The notes beneath the pieces are model-generated. The model had not been told where the DNA came from and ran no database searches. It worked only from the letters and a program-made list of their open reading frames with translations. Shown in pieces: positions 32,952 through 44,413 of a stretch of 64,000 nucleotides of DNA (position 1 is its first letter; every line of letters starts with the position of its first letter). Position numbers and translations under genes: made by a program. The DNA is from Carettochelys insculpta (lineage: Eukaryota; Chordata; Testudines; Carettochelyidae): assembly GCF_033958435.1 (NCBI RefSeq), contig NC_134139.1:205761501-205825500 (forward strand). The letters are read 5' to 3'.

Positions 32952-33407
32952 TGATAAGTGGACATCCAGCTTACTAAAATAATACTGGACTATGGAGGTT
33001 GCTGGACCAGGGACTAGAGAGGTTCAACCTGTACTATCATATATCTCTTTTCCATATAGGTACTTAGAGGTGCCATTTTTATATCAATATTTTTGCTCAT
33101 AGAACTACAGTTTTCTGACAGTATCAACCTTTCCAACAAAGCTGATTAAAAAATTAACAATTTTATTTGTGCAAAAACATAGAACAAAATAATTTCATCT
33201 GAAAATTTTCATGTAAGACTGGGATTTTGACAAAAAAAGTTGAAAATTATCCATATCATTTCACTTTGGTTTTAATTTTTTGTTTTGCTTTCTTTTTTGA
33301 AATCCAAACCAAAATGAAATGTATACTTTGAAATGATACCAAACAAAAATGTCAATTTAATTTTATTTCATGGGGTTTTTTTTGTTGTAAAATGGCTAAA
33401 ATTTAAC

Positions 33408-33495
33408 TGAATCAGAGGGGTAGCCATGTTAGTTTGTATCTGCAAAAACACTAAGAAGTCCTGTGACATCTTATAGACTAACAGATGAACTGTTG
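33408..33495 (-). repeat. PLE end fragment, inverted
   Basis: AGAGGGGTAGCCATGTTAGT and AAGAAGTCCTGTGACATCTT match the complement of the second PLE subfamily terminus. No direct arm was found within 100 bp. Confidence 0.6.
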
Positions 33496-34135
33496 ATGTG
33501 AAACATTTACATATTAACAAAACTGGATTTTAGGGTGGAAAAAAAATCACTTGAAAAATGTTGACCAACTCTACTCTGTAAGTATATCATTTACAAGTGT
33601 AAATTATAAATTGATTATAATTTTCACAAATAATCTGACAAATGTGTCCTCTTTTTCTACCTTAGCTTATAAACAGGAAGATCGTATTTCCCAGTCCATT
33701 TGTTATTCAATATTATTTGACAAGCTTTGGATACTTATCTCAAAATAGTCAATAGTTGTTGTCAAAGACGGGTTTGTAGCAGGGTGGTTGACAGACATGC
33801 CAAGACCTTGGGTAAGATAGGGGAGCCCGGTTCAGAACTCCCAGAAGGCCTAGGGCTTCAGGTGCAAGGAGTGGGACAAGGCTTGTCTCCCCAGCCAGCC
33901 ATTCAGCACCATTTGATGCATGTCGCTCAGAGTTCAGGCTCCAGCAGCTGGGAGCCCACCCCCTTTTAAATCACAAGGCCCTGGGGCAGCTGCCCTCTTA
34001 CTCCACCTGCAGTCCACGGGCCTGGCTTGTAGTGATTTTTCAGATAAGTCACATGCTGTAAATTGCATTCTCTGATTGGTTGACTTTGCAGGCACCAGTA
34101 GCAGGCATGTGACATTAAAATTGTCTGGAGACCTG

Positions 34136-34551
34136 AAAAACAACAAGAAGTCCTGTGGCACCTTCTAGACTAACAGATACTTTGGAGCATAAGCTTTTGC
34201 AGGCAAAGACCCACTTCGTAAGGTGCATTAGTGGGGGTTCCAGAGGTGGGTCTAAATTTATAGGCTCATGAAAAGGAGGGAGCCTCAGTCAAAAGGAGGG
34301 CCAGGATAATGGCCCACATCCTCCATGACTGAACTGACCTTGTCAACTCTGGTCCTCCTCTTGACTGAGACTCCCTCATTTTCATGAGCCTATAAATTTA
34401 GACTCTCTTCTGGAACCCCCCATTCATGCATCTGACGAAGCAGGTCCTGGCCTGTGAAAGCTTATGCTCCAAAATATCTATTAGTCTGTAAGGTGCCACA
34501 GGACTTCTTGTTGTGTTTGAAGATACAGACTAACTCAGCTACTCCTCTGCT
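34136..34551. repeat. PLE hairpin, copy I, long arms, with 12-bp target duplication
   Basis: Arms of about 150-180 bp face each other. The outer parts are PLE ends (AAGAAGTCCTGTGGCACCTT and AAGGTGCCACAGGACTTCTT). The inner parts (CTAAATTTATAGGCTCATGA and TCATGAGCCTATAAATTTAG) continue into upstream element sequence. TCTGGAGACCTG (34124-34135) and TCTGGAGATCTG (34552-34563) flank the unit, an 11-of-12 duplication. Confidence 0.8.
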
Positions 34552-34563
34552 TCTGGAGATCTG

Positions 34564-35589
34564 GAATCACATAGGAATATTATAATGGGTACAGATGGAC
34601 ATCAGCTGGCCACAAACATGCACTGGGCGTAAACCTCAAGACCTGCAGCTTTGAAAACATTCTACCACTTGAACGAAACAAGCGTCTGCATGTTCTGTAC
34701 ATGTTAATAGTGAAAGGAATTAACCTTGATTGACAGGGTTAACAAGTATCATGGGGGAGTCTCCATTGCTGACCAGTTTTAAATCAAGATGAGATGCTTT
34801 TCTAAAAGCTCTGCTCTGTGAATTACTCTGGGTCCCTCTTCTGACCTGTGATAGTCGCTGATCACAATGGGCCCTTCTGGCCTTGGACTCCGTGGCAGTA
34901 ATAGCAGGGTTTCTAGATAACCATCCATGGGAAGGAACAGATCTGCACACAGAGACATTACAATACTTCATTGCCTATGAAATTCAATGATGGACGCTAT
35001 CTCCTCTTCTGGCAGTGGGACTTAAGAGGAAGGAATTATCTCATCATCAGACCTTCCCCACGCCTACATGTCTGGAGCCAGAGTAGGGGGGCAACTCATG
35101 TTTTTGTCTCATCCCACATCCTGTCTTTACAGCTGAGGCCAGCCTTGAATCACAGCCTAGTCTAGGTCATATGCACAAGTAGGCACAGAGTTGACTCATT
35201 CGTAGTCTCCTGTGGACTTTCCTATCTACTCATCCACCCAGATTCTTATACTGGTACTCACCACCATTGCATAAGTGTGTTTTCTCATTGTAAAATCACA
35301 GAACACCAGGCAACCACTATTTGGCAGAGTTTAAAGGCTACGGGAGTATTGAGATGCCTTACCATTCCTCTGTGAGAGAAGTCTGTTCTATGCCTGGTTT
35401 GGGCTAAGATCACACATGGAGCCAGTTTGATGTGATATGTCCCTTACTGGGAAACTCAACCCTCCCCTTATCAGGGAGGGATTCTGGGATCAAATTGGAC
35501 TCTTCCATCGCTAATCACAAACATCCTGTTAGCTCTTCACATTATTGATTGATGAATTATTTCCCACAAAGATTACATATTTGTTTGTC
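34564..35589. other. No feature recognised
   Basis: No domain-bearing frame or repeat family identified. Confidence 0.35.
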
Positions 35590-35755
35590 GTCTCAGAGGT
35601 GTAGCTATGTGAGTCTGTAGCTTCACATATAACAAGCTGTCATGAAGCGCCTTAAAGTATAACAAATTTATTAGGTAAATAACCCATGAAAGCGCATTAC
35701 CTAATAAATTTGTTAGTCTTTAAGGTGCTACATAACTGCTTGTTATATATGTTTA
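35590..35755. repeat. PLE hairpin, copy J
   Basis: ATAACAAGCTGTCATGAAGC ... AATTTATTAGGTAA faces TTACCTAATAAATTTGTTAG ... CATAACTGCTTGTTAT. The left side still shows CAGAGGTGTAGCTATGTGAG. The flanks ATATTTGTTT and ATATATGTTT are a weak candidate target duplication. Confidence 0.68.
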
Positions 35756-38033
35756 TGAAAGTCAGACAGGCCCTAGATGATACGCCTTTATTCTTTCAGA
35801 AAAGCTATGGTCTGATTTCTCTATATTTACTTCTCAGTTTGGGATTTTATCCACTCATTTAAAACAAATTGTTCAAATTATTTTTGTCCAGAATTTCTTC
35901 CCAGTTACCATTCTCTTTCTTTCTTTCTCTCTCTCTTTCTATTTAATTTCTCTTGCACTTAACACACAAAAATCTCCACGTCTCCTCTCTCCAGCTCTGC
36001 ATGCATTATCTAATGCCTCTGCAATAAAATCTGAGGGGATAATCCACAGAATAAAATCTGAGCCCATTTGAAATTTTAAAAGAGCTAAAATTGGTTATTT
36101 TTCAATATTCCTGGTTTTTAAAACACAGGATATATAGAAAGTCATGTGACCTGTTTATATACTTAAACCATAAACTTGAACCTTGTTTTAAAATAGACAG
36201 CCTCCCACAGATGGGTCATGGTTTTTCTTAATTTGAGGCCTGATCCTGAAACTGGATCATAGGCAGGTAAAGCTCTGTGCCTGTGTCGAATCAGACTGGT
36301 GTCAGCGATATTCCAGGGTGCAAACATTCACCCTTGCAGATCTGGTTACAGGCCTAGAAATTCAGACCAGGTGATCTTATTTGGTCTAAATCTGAATGCC
36401 CTAAAATATCCTGGGTGTTAGACCATGAATCAAACTCCATAGTTGTGGGGTTTGCGTTTTGCTTAGCAGAGACTACGATATGAGGGAAGAGTATGGGTGA
36501 TACACAGTATGCTGTTATATATTGGCCAGAACTCTACATAGTGTGGCAGGCACTCTTTTATTATAACCCAGACCCCAGGATAGAGACCTGGTACATGACA
36601 ACACAAGAGCATGTGACTATATCTGCATCACTGGGACACCACAGAAATGCTGCGTCAGGTGAGTGTTAAATATCCTCATGAAATTCCCCAGGCCTGCTAC
36701 CTCCTGGATCTTGCTGTCCTCCTAAGATTTGTTCATCAGCCTCTCCCTGAGGAAATCAAAGATGCAATGAGCCGCTTGGTAGGAAAATTCAGAGCCAACT
36801 TTGCTTCATCACAATTTGTCTACTCACCAAAACTGGGAGGTTTCATAGAGATGGCACAATTTCACCAAAATTTCTGTCACAACCCTGCCTGGTTTCCTGC
36901 CAGCTAACCCAACTGGCACCCCAGTAGCTCACCAGGCATACTGTTGAGAGGACCAGACTTCCAGTCCATAGATCCTGGGCAGCAAGTCCCCTGAATTGCT
37001 CCAGAGTCCCAGAGCTTCCAAGGTGGGTTTGGGGAATAACAGAGTCCCTGCCATACTGCATAGAGTTCCTGGCAATAGATAACGATATTTTCTGCCTCCC
37101 CCATTCTGGGGCCTGGAGGCCCCCATTGCCTTTCACAGAGAATATTGAGCCCAGTAACTGGAAGCCTCCAAGAAATGGCATAACCTTTCTCCGAGCAGCT
37201 CTGCTGGTACAGACACCACCTGTCTAGAACAGTCAGATCACCCAGTGAAGGGGCTGAACCGCTGTGTGCACCTTATCTGAGCAAGCACACAGCTGGGCAA
37301 GCGTGTGCAGAACCCGGATCAAACGAAGTGGAGAGTTTGAAGACAACCCTCTTGCGGCCAATGGTTCAGCTGACAGCTCCTCTCCCATGAGCATTAATAG
37401 GGGCCCACAGTTCAACCTCCTCTGGGGAACCACATCTTCCTCCTCTCTGACCTCCCTGCCTCTGCCTTCTTCCACATAGGTAACACACTGCAGCTACAAC
37501 AACCCTCCTCTGGCCACATGCAGCCACTGGCTCCCTGTTCCGCCCCACACCCAGTTAAAAGTCACCCTACAAAGAGGCCTAAGATATGCCCACCTAACGC
37601 CTCTAATTGACTCTCACTCAGCAGCTCCACCCACTCCCCTGCCAGGTGTACCTCAATGCCAAGTCCCACTCCACTCTGTGGGCCCCATTCGCCCTCACTC
37701 CCTGCCTTTAGATCTCCCCAGAACCTACACCATGGCTGCCCACAGCTGCCCTCTCTCCCTGGCCCCTGCTGGAGAACAGACCAGGTTCGCTCTGTCCTAC
37801 AGCTCATGTAGCGTGTATGTGCCTTGCTCCCCAGCCTCTGGCCGCCATCACCTCCTCCCTCCGCGGCTGGTTTGTCTCTCCCAGGGGGGCTGCGCACCAC
37901 CAGAGCACCTGTTGGCAGCAGAACCCCAACAGCTCCTGCTCCCTCTGACCCTCTGAATCTCCACAGGCACTGGGTCTCCCTCAGCCTCCACTGGGTCCTG
38001 CGCCATTTCCTCCGGGCTCCCCTCAACACCTTC
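35756..38033. other. No gene recognised; C-rich from 37.3 kb
   Basis: A CT microsatellite lies at 35918-35945. A plus-strand 86-codon frame at 36647-36907 (LLDLAVLLRFVHQPLPEEIK) and minus frames at 36843-37181 have no recognised homology; the 36.85-37.2 kb patch looks repeat-like. From 37.3 kb the sequence becomes C-rich and approaches the minisatellite. Confidence 0.35.
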
Positions 38034-38457
38034 CTCATCCTCCATCTGCCTTACCCGCCCTCCCCTGCCACGGGTCACCCTCTGCCTTACCCGCCCTCCC
38101 CCGTCCCTGGTCACCCTCTGCCTTACTCCCTCCCCCGTCCCTGGTCACCCTCTGCCTTACGCCCTCCCCCGTCCCTGGTCACCCTCTGCCTTACCCCCTC
38201 CCCTGTCCCTGGTCACCCTCTGCCTTACCCCTTCCCCTGCCCCTGGTCACCCTCTGCCTTACCCCCTCCCCTGCCCCTGGTCACCCTCTGCCTTACCCCC
38301 TCCCCTGCCCCTGGTCACCCTCTGCCTCACCCCCTCCCCTGCCACGGGTCACCCTCTGCCTTACCCCCTCCCCTGCCCCTGGTCACCCTCTGCCTTACCC
38401 CCTCCCCTGTCCCTGGTCACCCTCTGCCTTACCCCCTCCCCTGTCTCTGACCACCCC
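38034..38457. repeat. 34-bp minisatellite, about 12 copies
   Basis: The unit is approximately ACCCTCTGCCTTACCCCCTC followed by CCCTGTCCCTGGTC. The first units are 36 bp, later ones mostly 34 bp. Because 34 is not a multiple of three, each strand is open in all frames and yields a false repetitive protein (PLPYPLPCPWSPSAL-type). Variants CACGGGTC and CCCCTGGTC alternate, indicating internal duplication of unit pairs. Confidence 0.9.
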
Positions 38458-39249
38458 TCCCTGCCTTACCCCAGTGGGCCTAGTGAGGCCGGAGGGCCAG
38501 TGCAGGCAGCAGCAGTCTGAGCCCTTCCCCACCCCCTCACCAGCAGCGCAGAGAAAGCCTGTCGAGGGATCCCCAGTGGCATTGCTCTGTGTCCGTGCTG
38601 CTCTGGGGGAGCGGGTGGGAGCCCGGGTGGACCCTGCACCCCTGCAATCCCCACTCCCCACTGAGTGCAGGGTGGGCACGGACCCCTGCTAGCCCTTGGC
38701 CATGCTAGCTCCCAGGCCACCTCAGCTGCAGGAAGAGGCTGGGCAGAGGTGGGGTGGGGCGGGGAGGAGTGGGGCAGAACAAGTAGGGGGAGGAGCAGGG
38801 GCAGGGAAAGGCAGGGCATGGGGCAGAGGGGGTTGTTCTGACCCTTCCCCAGGAGGGGGTCCCCCTCCAGTCATCTCTGTCCTTGCCCTACTCCAAGTCC
38901 TATGTCACGGTCCTGTCCACCTGACACCAGTTCTCTGGCTGCTGACTGCTCTTGCCCCACCGAGCCCAGAGGCCCCTACCCCCCTTTGTCCCACCCTGAG
39001 TCTCACTGCTTACCCCACCCCATGCCTACCCACTTCCTTCCCCTCACTGCTAGCTGCCTGCTCTCTGCCTGCACTCCACCAGATGCCCTCCTCACCAGTT
39101 CTCTCTCTGGTTTCCCTCCCTCCCTCCAGAGCCTCCCCTCTGCCTTTGCTTGGGGTCACTGCTGCTCCAGAAGACAATGCACCCAGCAGAGATTGATGTG
39201 CAGTGCAGCCCCAGCTCCCAGGCAAGGTGAGCTTCCCTGTGCCTGCCCT
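38458..39249. other. GC-rich interval, no gene recognised
   Basis: C-rich on this strand with several overlapping open frames that shadow each other. No domain or splice-flanked exon could be defended. Confidence 0.35.
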
Positions 39250-39735
39250 GTCGTAGCAATTGTTGCCAGGTATTTCGATCCGATGATGTAGATTCCTAGG
39301 AATTTGGATCGATGTCGAATTCTTTCATGGCCTTTTTGCATGTATCCTTGAAGCTTAGCTTTCATCTTTCTCTTGTTCTCAACCCACATGAAAGTTCACC
39401 AAAGAGGATTTCGTTGGGAAGACGTTCATCACCCATTCTTCTCACATGACCAAGCCATGGGAGTCTTCTGCTGTTGAGGATCACTGTGAGGCTGGGTATG
39501 CCAGATCTTGAAAGGACATCTGTATTTGAAACTTTATCTTGCCTGTTGATATTCACAATTCTGCAGAGGCAGCGAATATGGAAGCTGTTCAATATTTTCT
39601 CGTGATTGGAACAGGTGGTCCATGCCTCCAAACCATATAGCAGGATACTCAAACCGACCCCTGAAATGCTTCAGCTTGCTGCACTTCCTATCGCTTAGCT
39701 TAGAGCCAGAACAGGAGAGGAAACCCACTGTATCC
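39250..39735 (-). pseudogene. LINE ORF2 C-terminal fragment
   Basis: Minus-strand translation gives SILLYGLEAWTTCSNHEKIL, FHIRCLCRIVNINRQDKVSN, SRSGIPSLTVILNSRRLPWL and GHVRRMGDERLPNEILFGEL, then, after a stop, SFKDTCKKAMKEFDIDP. This is the post-RT region shared with the plus-strand LINE at 41.6-42.5 kb but from a diverged subfamily. A close relative lies at 42655-43095 in the same orientation, and both lose similarity at the same point (GCTACGACAGGG on the minus strand). Confidence 0.75.
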
Positions 39736-40329
39736 CGAGATCTCGCCCGGTTGCAGTGAAGTGTGCAGCCAGAGGAGGTTCATTGTTCCAGTCAGAAGCG
39801 CTCAGCAGTGCTTAGGTAAGGGACAGGAGCTGGGATATTACATGCTTGAGTCTCACCCGCCTGAACAATTCACCTATTTAACTGAGATAAAGCACAGACA
39901 TGATGAGCTCATCCTTGCCTCGGACCAACCCCTGGCATCAGTTTGGGGTGTTCCTGCTCTCTTCAGCTCCAGCACCACCAGTTGACCACCACTGGCCCTT
40001 GGCTCCCCCCTCTACCAAACTCCCTAGTTCAGACCCCTTCTGGGGAATTATAAACAAGGCCAAACAAAAGTCCAGATAAAACTAAACTGGTCCTCTGCTC
40101 TCATGGGCTACTGAAGTATCTTCTCTACTTGCAACCCCTACCTCAAAGCTTCCCTTGCAGGCATCTGCCCTGACCCATTGTCTCTGGCTATGGACCCAAA
40201 TCCCAAGCTTCTCTCTGCTGGAGAGACCTAGCCTCTTTGCCATCTCCCCCTCAACTAAGCTCCTCCAATCTACTTATTACAGCTTAGCTCTGCCCCCTGT
40301 GGCCTGGAGCCAGTTAGCTGCTCATCTCA
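39736..40329. other. No feature recognised
   Basis: No gene, terminal repeat or tandem repeat identified. Confidence 0.35.
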
Positions 40330-40890
40330 TCAGATGCAAAGCCTGGCAAAGAACCAGGGGTCGCCCAATGAAATTAGTAGGCAGCAGGTTTAAAATAGCA
40401 GAAAGCAGCACTTCAACACACAACACACTGTGGAACTCATCGTCAGGGGATGTGGTGAAGGCCAAGGCTGTAACAGGACTCCAAAAAGAATTAGATATGT
40501 TCATGGAGGACAGGTCTACAACGGCTATTAGTCAAGTCCTACCAAATTACGGCCATGTGGAACACAGCAAAGACCATGAAATCTGGGCTCCTCTGTGAAA
40601 TCTGGTCTTTGTGTGCTTCTATCATATAGTATACACATTTCACGGGGGAAACTGTATGTTTCATGGATCAGTTCCTGAAGGATTGGCACATCAATGGCTA
40701 TTAGCCAGGATGGGTAGGAACTGTACTCCTAATCTCTGTTTATCAGAAGCTGGGAATGAGTGACGGACGAGGTCTCAAAATAGGTGATTGCCTGTTTGGT
40801 TCAATCCCCCTTGAACATGCGGCATTGGCCACTGTCAGAAGACAGGACACTGGGCTGGATGAACCTTTGGTCTGACCCACTGTGGCTGTT
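40330..40890 (+). repeat. CR1 LINE 3' end interrupted by another repeat
   Basis: The first part (40345-40533) corresponds to the C-terminal coding region (GGCAGCAGGTTTAAAATAGC, TGTGGAACTCATCGTCAGGG). The second (40680-40890) is the 3' end, with CAATGGCTATTAGCCAGGAT and CTGGGCTGGATGAACCTTTG. Between them, 40534-40680 contains ACCAAATTACGGCCATG and TGAAATCTGGTCTTTG. This is a different repeat, related by end sequence to pieces at 41520-41580 and 43105-43146, and it split the CR1. Confidence 0.7.
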
Positions 40891-40899
40891 CTTAAACCA

Positions 40900-41107
40900 A
40901 CAAGAAGTCCTGTGGCACCTTCTAGACTAACATATTTTGGAGCATAAGATTGCATGGGCAAAGACCTACTTCATCAGATATATCTGACGAAGCGGGTCTT
41001 TGCCCATGAAAGCTTATGCTCCAAAAGATCTGTCAGTCTATAAGGTGCCACAGGACTTCTTATTGTTTTTGAAGATACAGACTAACATGGCTCCCTCTCT
41101 GATATTT
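40900..41107. repeat. PLE hairpin, copy K, with 12-bp target duplication
   Basis: The arms AAGAAGTCCTGTGGCACCTT ... GGAGCATAAG and CTTATGCTCC ... AAGGTGCCACAGGACTTCTT meet at TCATCAGATATATCTGACGA with almost no loop. The dodecamer GTTCTTAAACCA is repeated exactly outside both ends (40888-40899 and 41108-41119), so a complete hairpin unit was inserted as such. Confidence 0.88.
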
Positions 41108-41116
41108 GTTCTTAAA

Positions 41117-41590
41117 CCAGCGTTTCTTCAATAGTGGATCCTGACTCAAAAGGGAATTGCAGGGAGATCACCAGGTTATTTTGGGCAGGGGGCGGGCCAC
41201 AGTATTGCTTCCCTTACTTATTTGCTGCCTTTCGCAAGCGGGTAGCCAGACAGCAGCAGGTTTCTGAAGGCAGCCCCCTTCCCTGCAGCAGCAATGCAGA
41301 AGTAACAGTGGGAATAGCGCACCATAACTTCTGCACTGCTGCAGGCATCTGATCTGCCTTCAGAGCTGGGCTCCCAGCAGCTGCCACTGCACTCCAGTGG
41401 ACTGTCTCTGGAGGCAGTGCAGCAGCGAAGGAGAAGTAAAAATAGCAATACCACAACCCCTATCCCTCCACCCCCCGCTTTTTGGGTCAGGACCCCTACA
41501 GTTACAACACTGAGCAATTTCAGATTTAAATCGCCAAGATCATGAAATTTACCATTTTGTAACATCCTCCATCTATGCATCTATTTATGG
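41117..41590. mobile_element. hAT-like non-autonomous element, fragment
   Basis: The left portion, CAGCGTTTCTTCAATAGTGG then ATCCTGACTCAAAAGGGA, is mirrored on the right by TTTTTGGGTCAGGACCCCTA, CAGTTACAACACTG. It continues into TTTCAGATTTAAATCGCC and ATCATGAAATTTACC, which belong to a larger family. A likely terminal piece, AATTTGGCAGGGCCCTAG, is at 43129-43146, beyond two LINE fragments. Confidence 0.55.
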
Positions 41591-41609
41591 CCCCTTTTCA
41601 TCGTGAGAG

Positions 41610-42490
41610 ATGGTTAGCAGCGCCAGTGAGGACCTATGGGCAGTGTTTGAGTTGGTAGCTTCTCTCATGGCTTATCCATCCAATATTGGAATTGCACTTG
41701 CTGAATCCCCATCAATCAGCATTGAAAACTATACTTTAGAAGTTGTCCACAAGTTCGTTTACCTCGGGTCCACCATCACTGACACCCTGTCGTTGGACAC
41801 TGAGCTAAATAGGAGGATCGGAAAAGCGGCCACAACTCTGTCCAGACTCAGCAAGAGAGTGTGGAATAACAACAGCTGTACACTCACACCAAAATGCAAG
41901 TCTACAGAGCCTGCATCCTCAGCACCCTCCTTTATGGCAGCGAGACTTGGACCCTGTATGCCCGCCAGGAAAAGAGGCTGAACGTCTTCCACTTGCGCTG
42001 CCTCAGGCGCATCCTTGGCATATCATGGAAGGACAGAGTTACCAACACAGCCGTACTTGAGCAAGCTGGAATCCCAACTATGCACACCTTCCTCAGGCAG
42101 CGTCGGCTCCGCTGGCTTGGCCACGTCCACAGGATGAATGATGGAAGGATTCCAAAAGACATCATGTATGGTGAGCTAGCCTCTGGCAAAAGACCCCCCA
42201 GATGCCCCCAGGTGCGTTACAAAGATGTCTGCAAGAGAGACCTCAGAGAGGTAGACATCGAGCCGGACAACTGGGAAGAACTAGCAGACAACCGCGGCAG
42301 ATGGAGGCAGGGGTTACACAAGGGCCTTCAGAAGGGCGAGTTGAAGATCAGACAGCTAGCAGAGGAGAAGCGAGCACACAGAAAGCACAATAAGGACTTG
42401 CCAGACACCCACTACATCTGCAAGAGATGCAGCAAGGACTGTCACTCTCGTGTGGGTCTTTATAGTCACAATAGATGCTGTAAATGAAGT
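41610..42490 (+). pseudogene. LINE ORF2 C-terminal region with zinc finger
   Basis: The first block reads VVHKFVYLGSTITDTLSLD and RRIGKAATTLSRLSKRVW; after one frameshift near 41885 the frame is open to 42487. It contains CILSTLLYGSETWTLYARQE, FHLRCLRRILGISWKDRVTN, QAGIPTMHTFLRQRRLRWLG, HVHRMNDGRIPKDIMYGELA and RYKDVCKRDLREVDIEPDNW, ending with the finger YICKRCSKDCHSRVGLYSHN-RCCK. The 'LYGSE.W' and 'RWLGHV.RM' motifs define the post-RT domain of a large vertebrate non-LTR group. The upstream RT is missing. The frame after the shift is 197 codons with no stop, so the insertion is not very old. Confidence 0.82.
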
Positions 42491-42654
42491 CTTAAATTGA
42501 AACTTTAAAGGGCGCGATCCATAGTCTGTGCAGACTGAAGGATGCCTACTACTGCAATAACCACTTGTCAGTCTAGTTCCAAATTCTTGAGGCTGAGAGT
42601 GTTTCCTTCTAAGATGAAATTCTTTTGCGTGGCTAGCACATCTACTATCGAAGG

Positions 42655-43095
42655 ATCATGCGCCCTGTCGTAGCTAGGTATTTCTATCTAATGATGTATA
42701 TTTGCAGAATTTTGGATCGATGTTGAATTTTTTTCATGGCCTTTTTGCTTGTATCCTTGAATCTTAGCTTCAGTCTTCCTCTTGTTCTCAACCCATATGA
42801 CAGTTCACCAAAGAGGATTTCTTTGGGAAGACATTTGTCACCCATTCTTCTCACGTGACCAATCCATCAGAGTCTTCCGCTGTTGAGGATCACTGTGAGG
42901 CTGGGTATGCCAGATCTTGACAGGACATCTGCACTTGAAACTTTATCTTGCCAGTTGATATTCATAATTCTGCGGAAGCAGCAAACATGGAATCTCTTCG
43001 ATTTTTTCTTCTGGTTTGAGTAGGTGGTTCATGCCTCAGAACCATAGAGCAGGCTATTCAGTACACATGCCTGGTAGATTAATATCTTTAACATG
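42655..43095 (-). pseudogene. LINE ORF2 C-terminal fragment, second copy
   Basis: Nearly the same sequence as 39250-39735 (GCTGTTGAGGATCACTGTGA, GGCTGGGTATGCCAGATCTT are common to both), on the minus strand and with more stops. It lies tail-to-tail with the plus-strand LINE that ends at 42487. Confidence 0.72.
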
Positions 43096-43229
43096 CTAGG
43101 ATGGGCTAAATTGATGAAAATGGGCTGAATTTGGCAGGGCCCTAGCGACTAGCCAACATGGTCAGGGAGGTAACTGTGTCCTGTGCATGTCTCTAAACCT
43201 CTACTTTTGAGAAGTTGGGACTTGACTAC

Positions 43230-43365
43230 AGGGAATGGCTCACCCAATAATTTTTCAATTCTGTTCATTCACTCTGAAGCACCCGGCAACGGCCATTGCT
43301 GGAAGACAGGAGGCTGCGTGAGATGGATGGTCTGAACCAGAATGGCCATTCTCATGTTCTTACCT
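43230..43365 (+). repeat. CR1 LINE 3'-terminal fragment
   Basis: AACGGCCATTGCTGGAAGAC and GATGGTCTGAACCAGAATGG are the last part of the same older CR1 end as at 9975 and 40330. Confidence 0.62.
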
Positions 43366-43994
43366 CTAACTGGAAGCATTCCCTGGCCTTTTAGGATATG
43401 GGAGCTCTGGGAAGTGGCAGTCAGCAAGTCCCTGCGGGCCACACTGCTTTGCACAGTTCCGATTGGCTGGAAATAGTGAACCGTGGCCAATGGGTGCTGT
43501 GGATGGGCATACCTGCTGATGCCAGGTAAACAACCTGTCTGGCAGCCTGCCAGAGACTTACCCTGAAGAGCCCCATGCAGCTCATGGACTGCAGGCTGCC
43601 CACCATTGACCTGGACTCTGAAGCTGTTTAGACACAATCTGAATCTGAGCTTTGCAGCTCAGGGTCATCTGCAGTGTCTTGCGTGTTATTTTTCAAGGGG
43701 CTTTCCCTTTGTCCATGGCCTTTCGGACTGTTTTGAATCCATGTGACAGCATTCCTAGCCAAGCCCTCTGAATCCATTATTCAGTCCAGATTTCACAACT
43801 CACAGCAAAACTTTGAAGTCCAAAGAAAATGACATCTTTTGAGCATCCCTCCTTTGCTGATCTTTTAATTCAGACAACATAAGACATGAGCAAGTGAGTC
43901 TGGAAAGATGAATTGCTTAATGCTCCTAATCCTACTGCCCTTCCATTCAGGGAACTTTTTCTCCTTACATTTGTTCTGTTATTTTGCAAAGTAG

Positions 43995-44187
43995 GGTGGA
44001 ACAAGAAGTCCTGTGGCACCTTATAGACTACCAGATATTTTGGAGCATAAGCTTTGGTGGGCAAAGCTGATGCGGGTCTTTGCCCACCAAAGCTTATGCT
44101 CCAAAATATCTGGTAGTCTATAAGATGCCACAGGACTTCTTGTTGTTTTTGAAGAGACAGACTATCTCGGCTACCTCTCTGATAAAA
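43995..44187. repeat. PLE hairpin, copy L
   Basis: GAAGTCCTGTGGCACCTTAT ... TTTGGAGCATAAGCTTTGGT and its complement ACCAAAGCTTATGCTCCAAA ... GCCACAGGACTTCTTG are nearly perfect arms of about 75 bp, followed by the outer PLE tail. AAAGTAG occurs on both sides (43989-43995 and 44184-44190 region), a possible short target duplication. Confidence 0.75.
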
Positions 44188-44413
44188 GTAGTTTGTAGCT
44201 TGAAACAATAGTACTTGCCATGCTCTGCTTTTTTGTTTTCTCATTCATGGGGTGGTGTTCCCTAATTCCTCTGGGACCTGGCAGTTTGACAGAGACCCTC
44301 TGCATCCAGTGAAGCGATTCCAGTGGTCTCAATGTAACGGCACACGGGCTTTTGCAATGATTCGCCCCTGCTGCAGACACCAACTAATACTGCACCTTAT
44401 GCTGTATCTGCTG

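Noticed and set aside
36647..36907. 86-codon plus-strand frame as an exon
   Set aside because: No recognised homology; neighbouring sequence looks repeat-derived.
37824..38450. 208-codon proline-rich protein
   Set aside because: Produced by the 34-bp minisatellite being open in every frame.
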